Origin: Bacteroidales bacterium
GTDB lineage: Bacteria; Bacteroidota; Bacteroidia; Bacteroidales; Muribaculaceae
Assembly: GCA_014800525.1 (NCBI GenBank)
Contig: JAAVFV010000033.1
Coordinates: 1-44,614, forward strand
Direction: 5' to 3'
Length of the DNA stretch: 44,614 nt
In this document: piece after piece, positions 16,471-24,850 of the stretch
Layout of the letters: every line of letters begins with the position of its first letter
How positions within the stretch are numbered: the first letter of the stretch is position 1
The notes under the pieces: model-generated
Told to the model about the DNA's origin: nothing
Database searches by the model: none
The model's input: the letters and a program-made list of their open reading frames with translations, nothing else
Translations under genes and position numbers: made by a program

Positions 16471-18638
16471 TTTTTATCTGATCCCAATACAGAGGTGTTC
16501 ATTAGATCCTGAGTCGAGATATCAATGCCCGGCTCCACCTTTTTACCATAATCAAATGTATAGGTTAAACTCACATCAATACTCCGCCCTAACTTCTGTA
16601 AATGTTCCGTATAATTATAACTGGATCCAATATGATATATATCCTCTCTAATTCTCTTATTGAAGACATTATTTAAGTAAATACCTATTATTAGATTTCC
16701 ATTTCCATAATTAAAATATGTTGAATTGGTCCATGGTTTTTTCTTAATTTGCATGCCAGCCTCTTCCATCCATTTATCGGCACTCCAGACTGTTGTTCCC
16801 AATGTACAATTTCCGAAATTCCATCTAATAAAGTAACTTTGTTTTAACCAACTCATATTATTTATATGAGTAGCGATGTCCCTATGGAAGTTGAGTTCCA
16901 CTCCGGTTTGTATTTTGCCTTGGAGTGGTCGGAAATTTAGAGAGGAGTTCAATCTTATTCCATGGATATTCACTCCATTGCTATACTTACCGATTACGCC
17001 GTCATAATTCCTACCTCCGGAGAAATAGGTGATTGCAGATTGATTGCTGGTTCTGTAATAATGCCCATCCACTGTTAGTGTCATCCAATTTTTGGGTAAA
17101 TACCTGTAAGATAAACCCATTGCGTACCTGCCACCACTTTTAAGATCAGGATTCCCTTCCAACCATTTTAATTCTGTCTGCCTCAATATCAAATCATTAT
17201 ATTGAGATACTCCCTGGGGAAACTGAATGTAAGTCCAACTTAAATTAAGGTTACTTTTATTGTTTACTGTATAGTAAATCCCACCTTTTACACTGGGTAT
17301 GTATTCTGTTCTCTTTATTCCCGTGTTAATATCACGGACGTATACCGATAACTCCGGCACTACCTGAATTGTCAATTTCCGGATAGGAGAATAGGAAAAG
17401 GTATAAGATGTCATCGTCTCATATACTCTTTGATGCTGCTCGGAACCCACACTACCGGTATAGTTCATATCATAATCATCAATTTTCTGACGGAAGAAAA
17501 ATTGCATAAACATAGAGGGGGAGACTATAAAGGTAGGAGATATTGCTACCGTTCCACCCCAGACATTCTCCTTTACATTCGTAAGGATCGGCTCCGCATC
17601 CCCTTCGCAATAAATGCTCGTATTGTTATTATGAGAATGATTGAGTTTCCACCCCGTGGCCAGATACCATTTATCATTGAATATATAGTTGTAATTCCCG
17701 GTCAAAGACGGAGAGAGACTTCTATGGGAATCAGTGGATGACATACTGCTTCCATCTATTATCTTTGGTGAAGTTTCTACGATACCGGATATACCGCTGC
17801 CCGGAGATTCCGACCATTGAACAGCAGCACTGTGGGTGATTACCCATTTATCACTTCTGTATCTGGCATTTATACCACTGTAGAAATTATTATCTCTGTA
17901 AGTTTCTTCCGAACGTTCTTCCCTATTAATGACATCATAATGCGTCCCATCATACCATACATCATTATAGTTTTCCTTCCTTTCTCTACTTTTGAAATGA
18001 TCTCTGGCATAGCCTGTATTCACCACGGCATTATAGGTCATCTTCTTATATCCCAATTTTGAGGAGATTTCATAAGAGCCTTCATTCGGAAATGTCTGAT
18101 GTCCATCCAATCGGGTTAATCCTCCGGCTACATATTCCTTGGTAATGAAATTTACAACGTTGGTTCTACCCATGAATGTGGGATCCTGAGATGTCAGGAT
18201 ATATTCCACTCTTATTGCATTCTTAGGCCAGAATGTGGATTTATCCATATTATCAACCGGAATTCCGTTTATGAATAACGATACCTCTGCCCCGCTTGAC
18301 GTTACAATCCGATTATTCTCTACATGCAATATTCCCGTATTCATATTGTCTATAAGGGATTCTATATCGCGAGATATATTCTTGGCCCTGGTTTCTGGCT
18401 TGAACACAATCTTACCATTCTCCACCCATGCGTTCTTTCCATTCACCACCAAAGTTTCAAGCTCGGTTATCTTATTTTTTATGGAATCACCGGTTTCAAG
18501 AGCTTCTTTATTGGACTCAGTGTCAGTATTCTCCGAGGTTACCTTTTTATCATTTTCCACGTTTGTGGAATTTCCTGTGTTTTGAGCTATGCACACCACG
18601 GAATATGCTAAAAAGAATATACTGATAATTGATTTCAT
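16467..18638 (-). CDS. Outer-membrane beta-barrel protein with plug-like domain (TonB-receptor-like)
   Basis: A 723-residue outer-membrane protein. A signal peptide (about 1-18, ending CIAQ) is followed by a Ser/Thr/Asn/Glu-rich linker, then a plug-like region at about 75-165 (LETLVVNGKNAW, VSLFINGIPVDN, IRVEYILTSQDP, NVVNFITKEY). The rest alternates aromatic and polar residues as in a barrel of the OMP_b-brl_3 type, with YLNNVFNKR near the end. No TonB box or SusD partner is apparent and no carboxypeptidase-like N-terminal domain. The stop overlaps the ATG of the C39 exporter. In Bacteroidota such barrels recur next to peptide exporters, so a role in passing a peptide across the outer membrane is plausible but inferred. 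Confidence 0.8.
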   Translation of the reverse strand: MKSIISIFFLAYSVVCIAQNTGNSTNVENDKKVTSENTDTESNKEALETGDSIKNKITELETLVVNGKNAWVENGKIVFKPETRAKNISRDIESLIDNMNTGILHVENNRIVTSSGAEVSLFINGIPVDNMDKSTFWPKNAIRVEYILTSQDPTFMGRTNVVNFITKEYVAGGLTRLDGHQTFPNEGSYEISSKLGYKKMTYNAVVNTGYARDHFKSRERKENYNDVWYDGTHYDVINREERSEETYRDNNFYSGINARYRSDKWVITHSAAVQWSESPGSGISGIVETSPKIIDGSSMSSTDSHRSLSPSLTGNYNYIFNDKWYLATGWKLNHSHNNNTSIYCEGDAEPILTNVKENVWGGTVAISPTFIVSPSMFMQFFFRQKIDDYDMNYTGSVGSEQHQRVYETMTSYTFSYSPIRKLTIQVVPELSVYVRDINTGIKRTEYIPSVKGGIYYTVNNKSNLNLSWTYIQFPQGVSQYNDLILRQTELKWLEGNPDLKSGGRYAMGLSYRYLPKNWMTLTVDGHYYRTSNQSAITYFSGGRNYDGVIGKYSNGVNIHGIRLNSSLNFRPLQGKIQTGVELNFHRDIATHINNMSWLKQSYFIRWNFGNCTLGTTVWSADKWMEEAGMQIKKKPWTNSTYFNYGNGNLIIGIYLNNVFNKRIREDIYHIGSSYNYTEHLQKLGRSIDVSLTYTFDYGKKVEPGIDISTQDLMNTSVLGSDKK

Positions 18639-18681
18639 AAGATGTATTGTATTATGGATTCGACTATAGAAACTGAGGGGG

Positions 18682-18813
18682 TATTAAAATTAATTCATAC
18701 TATATGCAAGCTTATTTTTTGAGGCGATTGCAGTGCGGAATTGAAAATCCACGAGTTTCCTTAAAAGAAAACAATGACGAGTCAATGAAGGAGAATACTA
18801 TTCTATTCGATGG
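18682..18813. repeat. Partial, rearranged family-3 repeat
   Basis: Matches the left part of the element at 30438-30668 (AAAATTAATTCATACTATAT, then GGCGATTGCAGTGCGG). The order of the internal modules differs: the core module (18739-18785) comes directly after GCGGA, and the GAAGGAGAATACT..TATTCGA hairpin module follows instead of preceding it. No right terminal repeat is found. It lies just upstream of the beta-barrel gene and inside the small ORF at 18712-18921. Confidence 0.6.
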
Positions 18814-18921
18814 CTCCGCAGTATCAGGTTTCGCACCTCCTAAGTATACGGAGGTCGAGGGGACTTCATAGTCCTGAAGACCTGATAAAAACTTGGCAAT
18901 TTTTCCTTCTAATTCTCTCAT
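18712..18921 (-). CDS. Small ORF with Gly-Gly motif; candidate precursor peptide
   Basis: A 69-codon frame that I do not recognise, first in line before the beta-barrel and C39 exporter genes (73-bp gap). It begins MRELEGKIAKFLSGLQDYE and has a VYLGG motif with the two Gly at 28-29, a possible cleavage site for a C39 peptidase; however the -4, -7 and -12 positions are not the usual hydrophobic ones. A TTGG-N19-TATATTTG promoter lies 29 bases upstream of its ATG. From about residue 40 on, the frame is read from a repeat element, so the C-terminus may be accidental. The same DNA also folds as RNA (18822-18887). Real peptide gene or leader RNA: undecided. Confidence 0.33.
   Translation of the reverse strand: MRELEGKIAKFLSGLQDYEVPSTSVYLGGAKPDTAEPSNRIVFSFIDSSLFSFKETRGFSIPHCNRLKK
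18822..18887 (-). promoter_or_regulatory. Possible three-helix leader RNA fold
   Basis: On the minus strand TATCAGGT and ACCTGATA form an 8-bp closing stem. Inside are one hairpin (GGACT/AGTCC or alternatively CTTCA/TGAAG) and a second, ACCTCC with GGAGGT around a 9-base loop. The result looks like a small three-way junction in the leader of the beta-barrel operon. It matches no riboswitch I know and overlaps the small ORF. Confidence 0.25.
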
Positions 18922-18949
18922 TATTTTTATAGATTAAAAATATACGCCC

Positions 18950-18980
18950 CAAATATATGTAATTATCTTTATATCTCCAA
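18950..18980 (-). promoter_or_regulatory. Predicted promoter of the small ORF / beta-barrel / exporter operon
   Basis: On the minus strand: TTGG at 18980-18977, a 19-base spacer, and TATATTTG at 18957-18950. The -7 box is exact. Transcription would start about 22 bases before the small ORF's ATG. Confidence 0.5.
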
Positions 18981-19325
18981 ATATTCTAAGATATATTTCT
19001 CTCGATTCTTTCGATACTACCATATATTAATCATATTCTTTAATTGGTATTTAATTGATTATATGCTCTTTAATCCACCAGTAACGATATTAAAAAAATA
19101 TAATTTAGTATCGTGATTATTGCACTAATCATATATATTTCCATGGAGATTACGATTTTACCTGTTGAAGTAATTCACTCTTCAATTTGAAATATCAACT
19201 TTTGATGATGGATTGAATTCCTATTGACGATAGGCAATACTAAGACACAGTTTATCAAGGATCTCCGTTTGAATTTCACTATTAAATCTGTTTTTCCGAA
19301 GGAGAATCAGAGATCTAACAAAAAT

Positions 19326-19360
19326 AAAGAAGCGACTGTAAGAGAAACAGCCGCTTCTTT
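19326..19360 (-). terminator. pfp intrinsic terminator
   Basis: AAAGAAGCG (19326-19334) pairs with CGCTTCTTT (19352-19360), extended by CTG/CAG past one mismatch. Read on the minus strand it ends in a T-rich tract (TTCTTTATTTTTG) 26 bases after the pfp stop. Confidence 0.75.
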
Positions 19361-19385
19361 AATGCTATATTAAGGATATAGTGTA

Positions 19386-21044
19386 TCAGTCGATTGGTTT
19401 GTCGTGCTCGAGAAGAAGTGTCATCGAGGGACGGTCGCATACCTCCGCAGGACCAAAGTACTGGATCGGGCCCGGATACTGATAGAGAGTATTGAGGGCG
19501 AGGGTCTCACGCATCGAAGCATACTTCAGATAGGGACGACCATTGAGGTTGACAAGTGCCTTCTGGATCACGGGCTTCATCTCTCCATGACGACGCTCCA
19601 TATTCATCATCATTGTGATAGGTATACCACCGCAGATCCAGTTCTCAGTGTGATCAGTCAGGTTACGGACACTTGACATATAACCTGTCAACCCGGAATT
19701 GATCAGCATCGCTGCATTGTAACCGAGAGCATAAGTATAGTCAGCATCGAAGTTAGTCGGATCTGCGCAACGGCCCTCATAGCCGAAGAAGTGGTGCTGG
19801 GCAGCAAACTTGCCGATATACTGGCCATTCTCAGCCATCTCCTCAAGACGTTTACCTACCATCTCGCTCAATAGACTCTCAGTCTCGATAAGGGATACCT
19901 GTACGTTACCGTGGCTATCGCGGTCAAGGCTGAGCTGGAGAGCGATATTCTTCGGAAGACTCTTATATAGCTCTGCATTTGCGGGAGTAAGGTGTGAATG
20001 AATAATCTCAAGCTTAGCATCATCATCCTTGCCATCGAGTTCCTCTGCATGAGCCACCAATACCTCGTTAAGTTCGGCAATCAAAACCTTCATTGAAGGA
20101 ATGAACTCGATAAGCCCCTCGGGAATAAGAACTGTACCGAAGTTCCATCCAAGTTTCGCACGCTCTGAAATCACATAGCAGATCTGGTTTACGATATTAT
20201 CGAGCGTCATGCGCTTTGCCAATACCTCCTCGGAGATGAGACAGATGTTAGGCTGAGTCTCAAGCGCACATTCGAGTGCGATATGAGAAGCGGAACGACC
20301 CATCAGCTTGATGAAGTGATAATACTTCTTGGCTGAGTTACAGTCGCGCTGGATGTTACCGATCACCTCGCTGTAGACCTTACATGCAGTGTCGAAACCG
20401 AAAGATGTCTCGATCCATTTGTTCTTAAGGTCGCCGTCAATAGTCTTGGGGACACCGATCACCTGAACACCCGCACCGATATTCTTGTAATATTCGGCCA
20501 GAACAGCTGCGTTCGTGTTGGAATCATCACCACCGATGATAACCAATGCCTTGATATTGAGTTCCTTCAGAACCTTCAGACCCTGATCAAACTGCTCGGG
20601 ATGCTCAAGTTTGGTACGGCCTGAGCCGATGATATCGAAGCCACCGGTGTTACGGTAATCATTGATATATCCTGCAGTGAGCTCCATATACTGATGATTG
20701 ATGAAGCCTGAAGGACCCATAAGGAAGCCATAGAGACGGTTCTCTTTGTTAAGTTTCTTGAGACCATCGAAGATTCCGCTTACTACATTGTGGCCGCCGG
20801 GAGCCTGACCGCCTGAAAGAATTATACCGACATTGAACGGCTCCTCTACACGTGTGGGGTTCTCATCGTTCTCAAACTGTACGATCGGCATTCCGTAGGT
20901 GTGGGGGAAAAGCTGCTTGATAGCTTCCTGATCGGCTACTGACTCTGTGGCTTCTCCTACCTTAATCTTTACAGATCCCTGCAGATCTTTGGGCAACTTG
21001 GGCTGATATTCAGCTCTTACTCTCTGAAGTGCACTCTTTTTCAT
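19386..21044 (-). CDS. pfp: Diphosphate--fructose-6-phosphate 1-phosphotransferase (PPi-PFK)
   Basis: Reversible phosphorylation of fructose-6-phosphate with pyrophosphate as donor, in glycolysis. The 552-residue length is that of the long PPi-PFK class. The phosphate loop is LSGGQAPGGHN at 77-86. The donor site reads GGDDS at 171-175: Asp174 in place of the Gly of ATP-PFKs marks pyrophosphate use. It is followed by the catalytic PKTIDGD with Lys200, Asp203 and Asp205. It stands alone, with a TAATTTTG -7 box about 110 bases upstream and a terminator downstream. Codon use suggests strong expression. Confidence 0.94.
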   Translation of the reverse strand: MKKSALQRVRAEYQPKLPKDLQGSVKIKVGEATESVADQEAIKQLFPHTYGMPIVQFENDENPTRVEEPFNVGIILSGGQAPGGHNVVSGIFDGLKKLNKENRLYGFLMGPSGFINHQYMELTAGYINDYRNTGGFDIIGSGRTKLEHPEQFDQGLKVLKELNIKALVIIGGDDSNTNAAVLAEYYKNIGAGVQVIGVPKTIDGDLKNKWIETSFGFDTACKVYSEVIGNIQRDCNSAKKYYHFIKLMGRSASHIALECALETQPNICLISEEVLAKRMTLDNIVNQICYVISERAKLGWNFGTVLIPEGLIEFIPSMKVLIAELNEVLVAHAEELDGKDDDAKLEIIHSHLTPANAELYKSLPKNIALQLSLDRDSHGNVQVSLIETESLLSEMVGKRLEEMAENGQYIGKFAAQHHFFGYEGRCADPTNFDADYTYALGYNAAMLINSGLTGYMSSVRNLTDHTENWICGGIPITMMMNMERRHGEMKPVIQKALVNLNGRPYLKYASMRETLALNTLYQYPGPIQYFGPAEVCDRPSMTLLLEHDKPID

Positions 21045-21156
21045 ATACTTGTAAATAACTTACTTTTTCTCATGACAACACCCCCGAAACTACAGTTCCG
21101 CGGGGCAACAGTGTCTAAGGGATGGCCCATAAATAAGCACTCATCCCTTTTCTCTA

Positions 21157-21164
21157 CAAAATTA
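21157..21164 (-). promoter_or_regulatory. -7 box for pfp
   Basis: TAATTTTG on the minus strand, exact to TAnnTTTG, about 113 bases before the pfp ATG. No clear -33 TTTG. Confidence 0.4.
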
Positions 21165-21277
21165 GCTAATTTTTATCTATTCACCATTCTGAACCCGTAT
21201 CCGAAAGCTCATTTTTCTGATTTTTAACAATTCCCTGAGAGCTTGGCTAAGGAATTATCCCCGGTCAGATGATTTCC

Positions 21278-22036
21278 TCAGAAATTATGGCCGGTCAGAT
21301 ATTTTTCCGCCGCTTCTAAGTCGACCGGTGTGTCAATTCCTATGGTCTGCTCATGGCTTACTGCCGTATGTATGGAATAGCCGTTTTCCAACCAACGCAA
21401 TTGCTCGAGTTTTTCGCATTTTTCCAATGCCCCTTCAGGAAGCATCACTATCTTTTCCAATACAGCTGCCCTATAGGCATAAATTCCGATATGGCTGAGA
21501 TAGCGGTGTGTCTCCGGCCATTTATCCTTCTCCACTCCTCTCTGGTAAGGGATCACGGTGCGCGAGAAGTAAAGAGCTTCCCCATTATTCCCCACCACAA
21601 CCTTCACAAGATTCGGATCCTCCAATCCGGAGATTCCTCCTGCCGCTTCATAGGGACGCACAAGAGTGGCTATATCGGTATCGGGGTGCTCTACGAATAT
21701 CTTTGCCAATGCTTCGATCTGCGATACGGCGATGAAGGGCTCGTCTCCCTGTACATTGATCACTACATCCGCATCGCTCCCAAGGGTGCGATAGGCTTCG
21801 GCCACTCGCTCCGTCCCGCTTCCACATTCTTCGGATGTCATCACGACTTCATACCCTGCTCTTCGCACGCATTCCGCAATCTTCTCGCTATCCGTGGCTA
21901 CGGCTGTGGCATATCCCGTCTGAGAAACTCGGTCGCATACCCTAAGGATCATCTCCCGTCCCCCGATCCTGGCCAGAGGCTTGCCGGGAAACCGGCTCGA
22001 TTGATATCGGGCCGGAATCAATATAAGAAATTTCAT
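21278..22036 (-). CDS. kdsB: 3-deoxy-manno-octulosonate cytidylyltransferase (CMP-Kdo synthetase)
   Basis: Activates Kdo with CTP for attachment to lipid A in the cytoplasm. The nucleotide-binding start is IPARYQSSRFPGKPLARIGG (7-26 region), followed by AVATDSEKIAE, the TSEECGSGTERVAEA loop that contacts the sugar, VINVQGDEPFI, and the HIGIYAYR region near the C-terminus. At 252 residues it is full length. It is the third gene of a minus-strand group after the GT4 glycosyltransferase and the flippase-like gene, 26 bp behind the latter, which places all three in envelope glycolipid synthesis. kdsA lies elsewhere in the window (37186). Confidence 0.95.
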   Translation of the reverse strand: MKFLILIPARYQSSRFPGKPLARIGGREMILRVCDRVSQTGYATAVATDSEKIAECVRRAGYEVVMTSEECGSGTERVAEAYRTLGSDADVVINVQGDEPFIAVSQIEALAKIFVEHPDTDIATLVRPYEAAGGISGLEDPNLVKVVVGNNGEALYFSRTVIPYQRGVEKDKWPETHRYLSHIGIYAYRAAVLEKIVMLPEGALEKCEKLEQLRWLENGYSIHTAVSHEQTIGIDTPVDLEAAEKYLTGHNF

Positions 22037-22062
22037 ATTATATTTGTTGGAGTCTTAATGGT

Positions 22063-23178
22063 TCATGATACAACTTCGCTATGTCGCTTATTCGCTTCGT
22101 GCTTTTTAACGGTGGTCTTCAACCATATCGGAACCAGCACCGCACCTATAAGAAGATACAGATAATATGTGATGATACGCCAGAATATGGCCATTATCAA
22201 GGCCAGACCTCCTACTGCGATTAAGTCTCCGTAATATTCCGAGAAAAGCCATTCACTTAATCCCGCTCCTCCCGGACTTGGACTCACCATAAGAACCACC
22301 CATATCACAAACTGGCGGGCAAGAATCACCCATTGGTAATGGTCATCTCCCGGTATGAAGCCGAAAAACAATACATTCACCACCAGATATCTTGCTGTCC
22401 AGGATAAGGCCGTGCCACAAAATACTTCCAGCCAGAATCCAAACGGTTTGGTGCGGAGCTCTTTGGATGTGGCCACCATATTATCTCCAAGTGCCGAAAT
22501 CTGATTTCCCCATTTCTTAAACAATTTCCATCCGGCTATCCGGTTCAGTAACGATCGTATCCAGTCCGGTTTCCATATGATTCCCATGAATAGGAGGATA
22601 GTCCAGAGCGTGATAATGCCGTACACAACCCAGAATGTGTATTTGATTCCGTGAGAGAATGCACTCCCTCCCGAAGCAAAGATTGCATTCTCCGGTGTGA
22701 GGAGTATCATTATCGGACATGACACCACAAAGAACAGTTCATCCATAAACAGGGTGGTAAGCATCAGTGTGGTGGCTCGTCCCATCTCTATTCCCTGAGA
22801 GTTTAGGAACACCATCCCCAACGAGCTTCCTCCGACAGCAGAGGGAGTGATACAATTCGTGAATTCACAAAGCATATCCACCTTCCAGGCCTGGCCCCAC
22901 GAAAGATTACGGTTGGTGAGAGCGCGGAATCGCCATGTCAATCCGAAGTCTCGTCCGAACATGCAGATAAACCCTAATACGATACACACCGCTACGCGGG
23001 TATCGAAATGGATACTATGCCATACGCTCTCCAGATTTTCTTTCCTGGCATCATGCCAGAACATGAGAACCACCACCGTCAATCCTATGAGAACAGGCAG
23101 AAATACCTTCCACATCGAAAACACCTTATGATCCGGCGAACTTGATGTGATTTCCCGTTTATTTTCTTCCATATTCAT
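22063..23178 (-). CDS. LPG synthase-like transmembrane protein (flippase-like, YbhN/UPF0104 family)
   Basis: A 371-residue inner-membrane protein with about seven or eight helices and the LPG_synthase_TM pattern. Visible family stretches are the FGRDFGLTWRFRALT region, CEFTNCITPSAVGGSSLGMVFLN and the late SPSPGGAGLSEWLFSEYYG. It lacks the soluble aminoacyl-transferase domain of MprF, so it is not a lysyl-PG synthase itself; such stand-alone proteins are thought to move or handle lipids. Its 5' end overlaps the glycosyltransferase gene by 20 bp and kdsB follows 26 bp later, suggesting a part in glycolipid transfer. Confidence 0.83.
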   Translation of the reverse strand: MNMEENKREITSSSPDHKVFSMWKVFLPVLIGLTVVVLMFWHDARKENLESVWHSIHFDTRVAVCIVLGFICMFGRDFGLTWRFRALTNRNLSWGQAWKVDMLCEFTNCITPSAVGGSSLGMVFLNSQGIEMGRATTLMLTTLFMDELFFVVSCPIMILLTPENAIFASGGSAFSHGIKYTFWVVYGIITLWTILLFMGIIWKPDWIRSLLNRIAGWKLFKKWGNQISALGDNMVATSKELRTKPFGFWLEVFCGTALSWTARYLVVNVLFFGFIPGDDHYQWVILARQFVIWVVLMVSPSPGGAGLSEWLFSEYYGDLIAVGGLALIMAIFWRIITYYLYLLIGAVLVPIWLKTTVKKHEANKRHSEVVS

Positions 23179-24352
23179 GGCGTTCGAGTATTTCCTTGTA
23201 ACGTTGATCCACCTCCTCCACTACATCTTCCCAACTCCTCACCAAGCTTGTCCGGGCTCCTCGGGCCACTCTATCTAACGTTTCTCTATCCTCACTCAAC
23301 ATATGAATCAGATTTCCGAACGATTCGGCCTCACGATTTACCAGAAAGCCATTTTCTCCATCGCGCACCACCTCAGCAGCCGTGGAACCCTCTACCAGAA
23401 TGGAGGGTGTACCCATTGCCGCAGCCTCACGCACCACTAACGGTGCATTGTCGTATAGCGATGGAAAGAGAAATAGATCTGACGCTGCATAATAGTCGGC
23501 CAATTTTTCCCGCTCTCTGATCAGGCCATGCATCATAGCCCGGTTGTCTAATCCTGAAGTCCTTAATCGATCACGGATCTCTCCGTACGCATATCCTGTA
23601 CCTATGAAATTCATTCGGAATTTCACCTTATCCTTTATCCTCTCCAAGGTTTCAAGAATCACATCGAGGCCCTTCTCCCATATATGCTGCCCCACGAACA
23701 GCAATACGAGTTCATCGTCCTTATATCCTAAATTCCTCCGCGCCTCGGCTTTGAGAGTCTTTACATCATCTCCGGCCAATGAGGCGAAGTCGTTACCATT
23801 CTCCACAACAGTCAGCTTCCCCTTATACCCATATTCCCTAACTGTCTCCTCCACCTGAGCCTGTGGAATCCAGACTTCATCACAAGCATTGAAAAAATTC
23901 AGGATTCGTTTCATTATGATTCCGACCATCCACGGCGTCTTCTGGAAAGAATGTTCCAGGTCCTGTCGATATTTGGAATGGAAGGTAGCGATCAATGGGA
24001 TATTCCGATGCTTTTTTACATAGACTGCAAGCCTTCCGGAAGAGAATGGACAATGCGCATGCACAAGAGAAAATGGTGTCTTCCGCAAGCGATGCCAAAT
24101 AAATGGATCAAGCTTGGGATAGCCATACCGGTAAGGACTCCGGTTCCAGATCGGCAACGAAAAATAACGTTTCACCTCATACGGGTATTCGTTACTTTCA
24201 GGATTCCAGGGAGTGACCACCACCGGTGTCCTTCCCTTCTGCTGAAGCCAATGCGCATAATTCTGAACCGCCAGTGTCACCCCATCCATAATAGGAGGGA
24301 AACTGTCGTTAAACAATCCGTATACGTTTCCTTGGTGGCGCTGATCTTTCAT
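23159..24352 (-). CDS. Glycosyltransferase family 4 (glycolipid type)
   Basis: A 397-residue GT-B enzyme. The N-terminal Rossmann half starts GLFNDSFPPIMDGVTLAVQ and has HAHCPFSSG and TFHSKYRQD, as in GT4 enzymes that add hexoses to diacylglycerol or phosphatidylinositol. The C-terminal half has LLFVGQHIWEKGLDV, MHGLIREREKLADYYAASDLFLFPS and the EAAAMGTPSILVEGS region with the donor-binding Glu. Donor and acceptor cannot be told from sequence. It overlaps the flippase-like gene by 20 bp and leads the three-gene unit ending in kdsB, so a membrane glycolipid is the likely product. Confidence 0.87.
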   Translation of the reverse strand: MKDQRHQGNVYGLFNDSFPPIMDGVTLAVQNYAHWLQQKGRTPVVVTPWNPESNEYPYEVKRYFSLPIWNRSPYRYGYPKLDPFIWHRLRKTPFSLVHAHCPFSSGRLAVYVKKHRNIPLIATFHSKYRQDLEHSFQKTPWMVGIIMKRILNFFNACDEVWIPQAQVEETVREYGYKGKLTVVENGNDFASLAGDDVKTLKAEARRNLGYKDDELVLLFVGQHIWEKGLDVILETLERIKDKVKFRMNFIGTGYAYGEIRDRLRTSGLDNRAMMHGLIREREKLADYYAASDLFLFPSLYDNAPLVVREAAAMGTPSILVEGSTAAEVVRDGENGFLVNREAESFGNLIHMLSEDRETLDRVARGARTSLVRSWEDVVEEVDQRYKEILERHEYGRK

Positions 24353-24524
24353 AAAACATGTTCAGGAATCCATTAATCTCATTCCATCTTCTTAATATAA
24401 CGCGATTTTCCTCGAATTGTTAAAATATTTTTAAATCACTCTCTTCAAAATCCGCAGTTCTCGTATCTCTTCCTCCCTATCCCGTTCAATGAAATAAAAA
24501 ATGAAGAAGATTTTTCATCCGGCT

Positions 24525-24556
24525 CTTGCACAATTCAAAAGTTTATGCTAACTTTG
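24525..24556 (+). promoter_or_regulatory. Predicted tRNA-Cys promoter
   Basis: CTTG at 24525-24528, a 20-base spacer and TAACTTTG at 24549-24556. The start would lie about 10 bases before the tRNA. Confidence 0.65.
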
Positions 24557-24572
24557 CACACGTAAACGAAAG

Positions 24573-24643
24573 GGTTCCATGTCCGAGTGGTTAGGTACCG
24601 GTCTGCAAAACCGTCTACACCAGTTCGAATCTGGTTGGAACCT
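24573..24643 (+). tRNA. tRNA-Cys (GCA)
   Basis: Full cloverleaf by eye. The acceptor GGTTCCA (24573-24579) pairs with TGGAACC (24636-24642), with discriminator T, the usual U73 of tRNA-Cys. The anticodon GCA is at 24605-24607 in the loop CTGCAAA. The T arm is CCAGTTCGAATCTGG. CCA is not encoded. Own promoter and terminator are present. Confidence 0.94.
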
Positions 24644-24839
24644 CGAAGAAGAGTTCGTGGCGACACGAACTCTTTTTGTTTAATAGCATTCGCCTCTTGA
24701 GACCACTGTACATTCCGGCTTCATAATTTGATTCTCCATCCCCACGTCCATATTTTTCCAATACAGAAGGGTCTGGATATTCATGAACCAATCGGCGCAA
24801 AGCTTGTTTTTGTGCAGCGTCAACGAACACTGACGCCAC
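24615..24839 (-). CDS. Doubtful 74-codon frame after the MscS gene
   Basis: A frame starting 12 bp after the MscS stop (MASVFVDAAQKQALRRLVHE...) with a protein-like first 55 residues (PDPSVLEKYGRGDGESNYE, AGMYSGLKRRMLLNK). Its end runs antisense through the tRNA-Cys terminator and 29 bases of the tRNA, which cannot be the natural end. It may be the remnant of a small gene or chance. I do not recognise it. Confidence 0.2.
   Translation of the reverse strand: MASVFVDAAQKQALRRLVHEYPDPSVLEKYGRGDGESNYEAGMYSGLKRRMLLNKKSSCRHELFFEVPTRFELV
24649..24677 (+). terminator. tRNA-Cys terminator
   Basis: AAGAGTTCGTG (24649-24659) and CACGAACTCTT (24664-24674) form a perfect 11-bp stem with a GCGA tetraloop, followed by TTTTTG. 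It starts 5 bases after the tRNA. Confidence 0.9.
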
Positions 24840-24850
24840 ACAAAAAACTC

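Larger units (their letters stand above)
18922..19385. other. AT-rich intergenic region upstream of the exporter locus
   Basis: About 460 bp, strongly AT-rich, between the exporter locus promoter and the pfp terminator. It holds the promoter at 18950-18980 and the terminator at 19326-19360. Frames of 29 codons (18934-19023, minus) and 24 codons (19070-19144, minus) exist but have no supporting features. Nothing else was recognised. Confidence 0.5.

Noticed and set aside
18934..19023. 29-codon frame upstream of the small Gly-Gly ORF
   Set aside because: Overlaps the predicted promoter and has no Gly-Gly motif or other support.
21353..22165. 270-codon frame antisense to kdsB
   Set aside because: kdsB has all its motifs; the antisense product has no recognisable features.
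24573..24850. tRNA-Cys as an attachment site of an integrated element
   Set aside because: No integrase and no second copy of the tRNA 3' end was found in the window.
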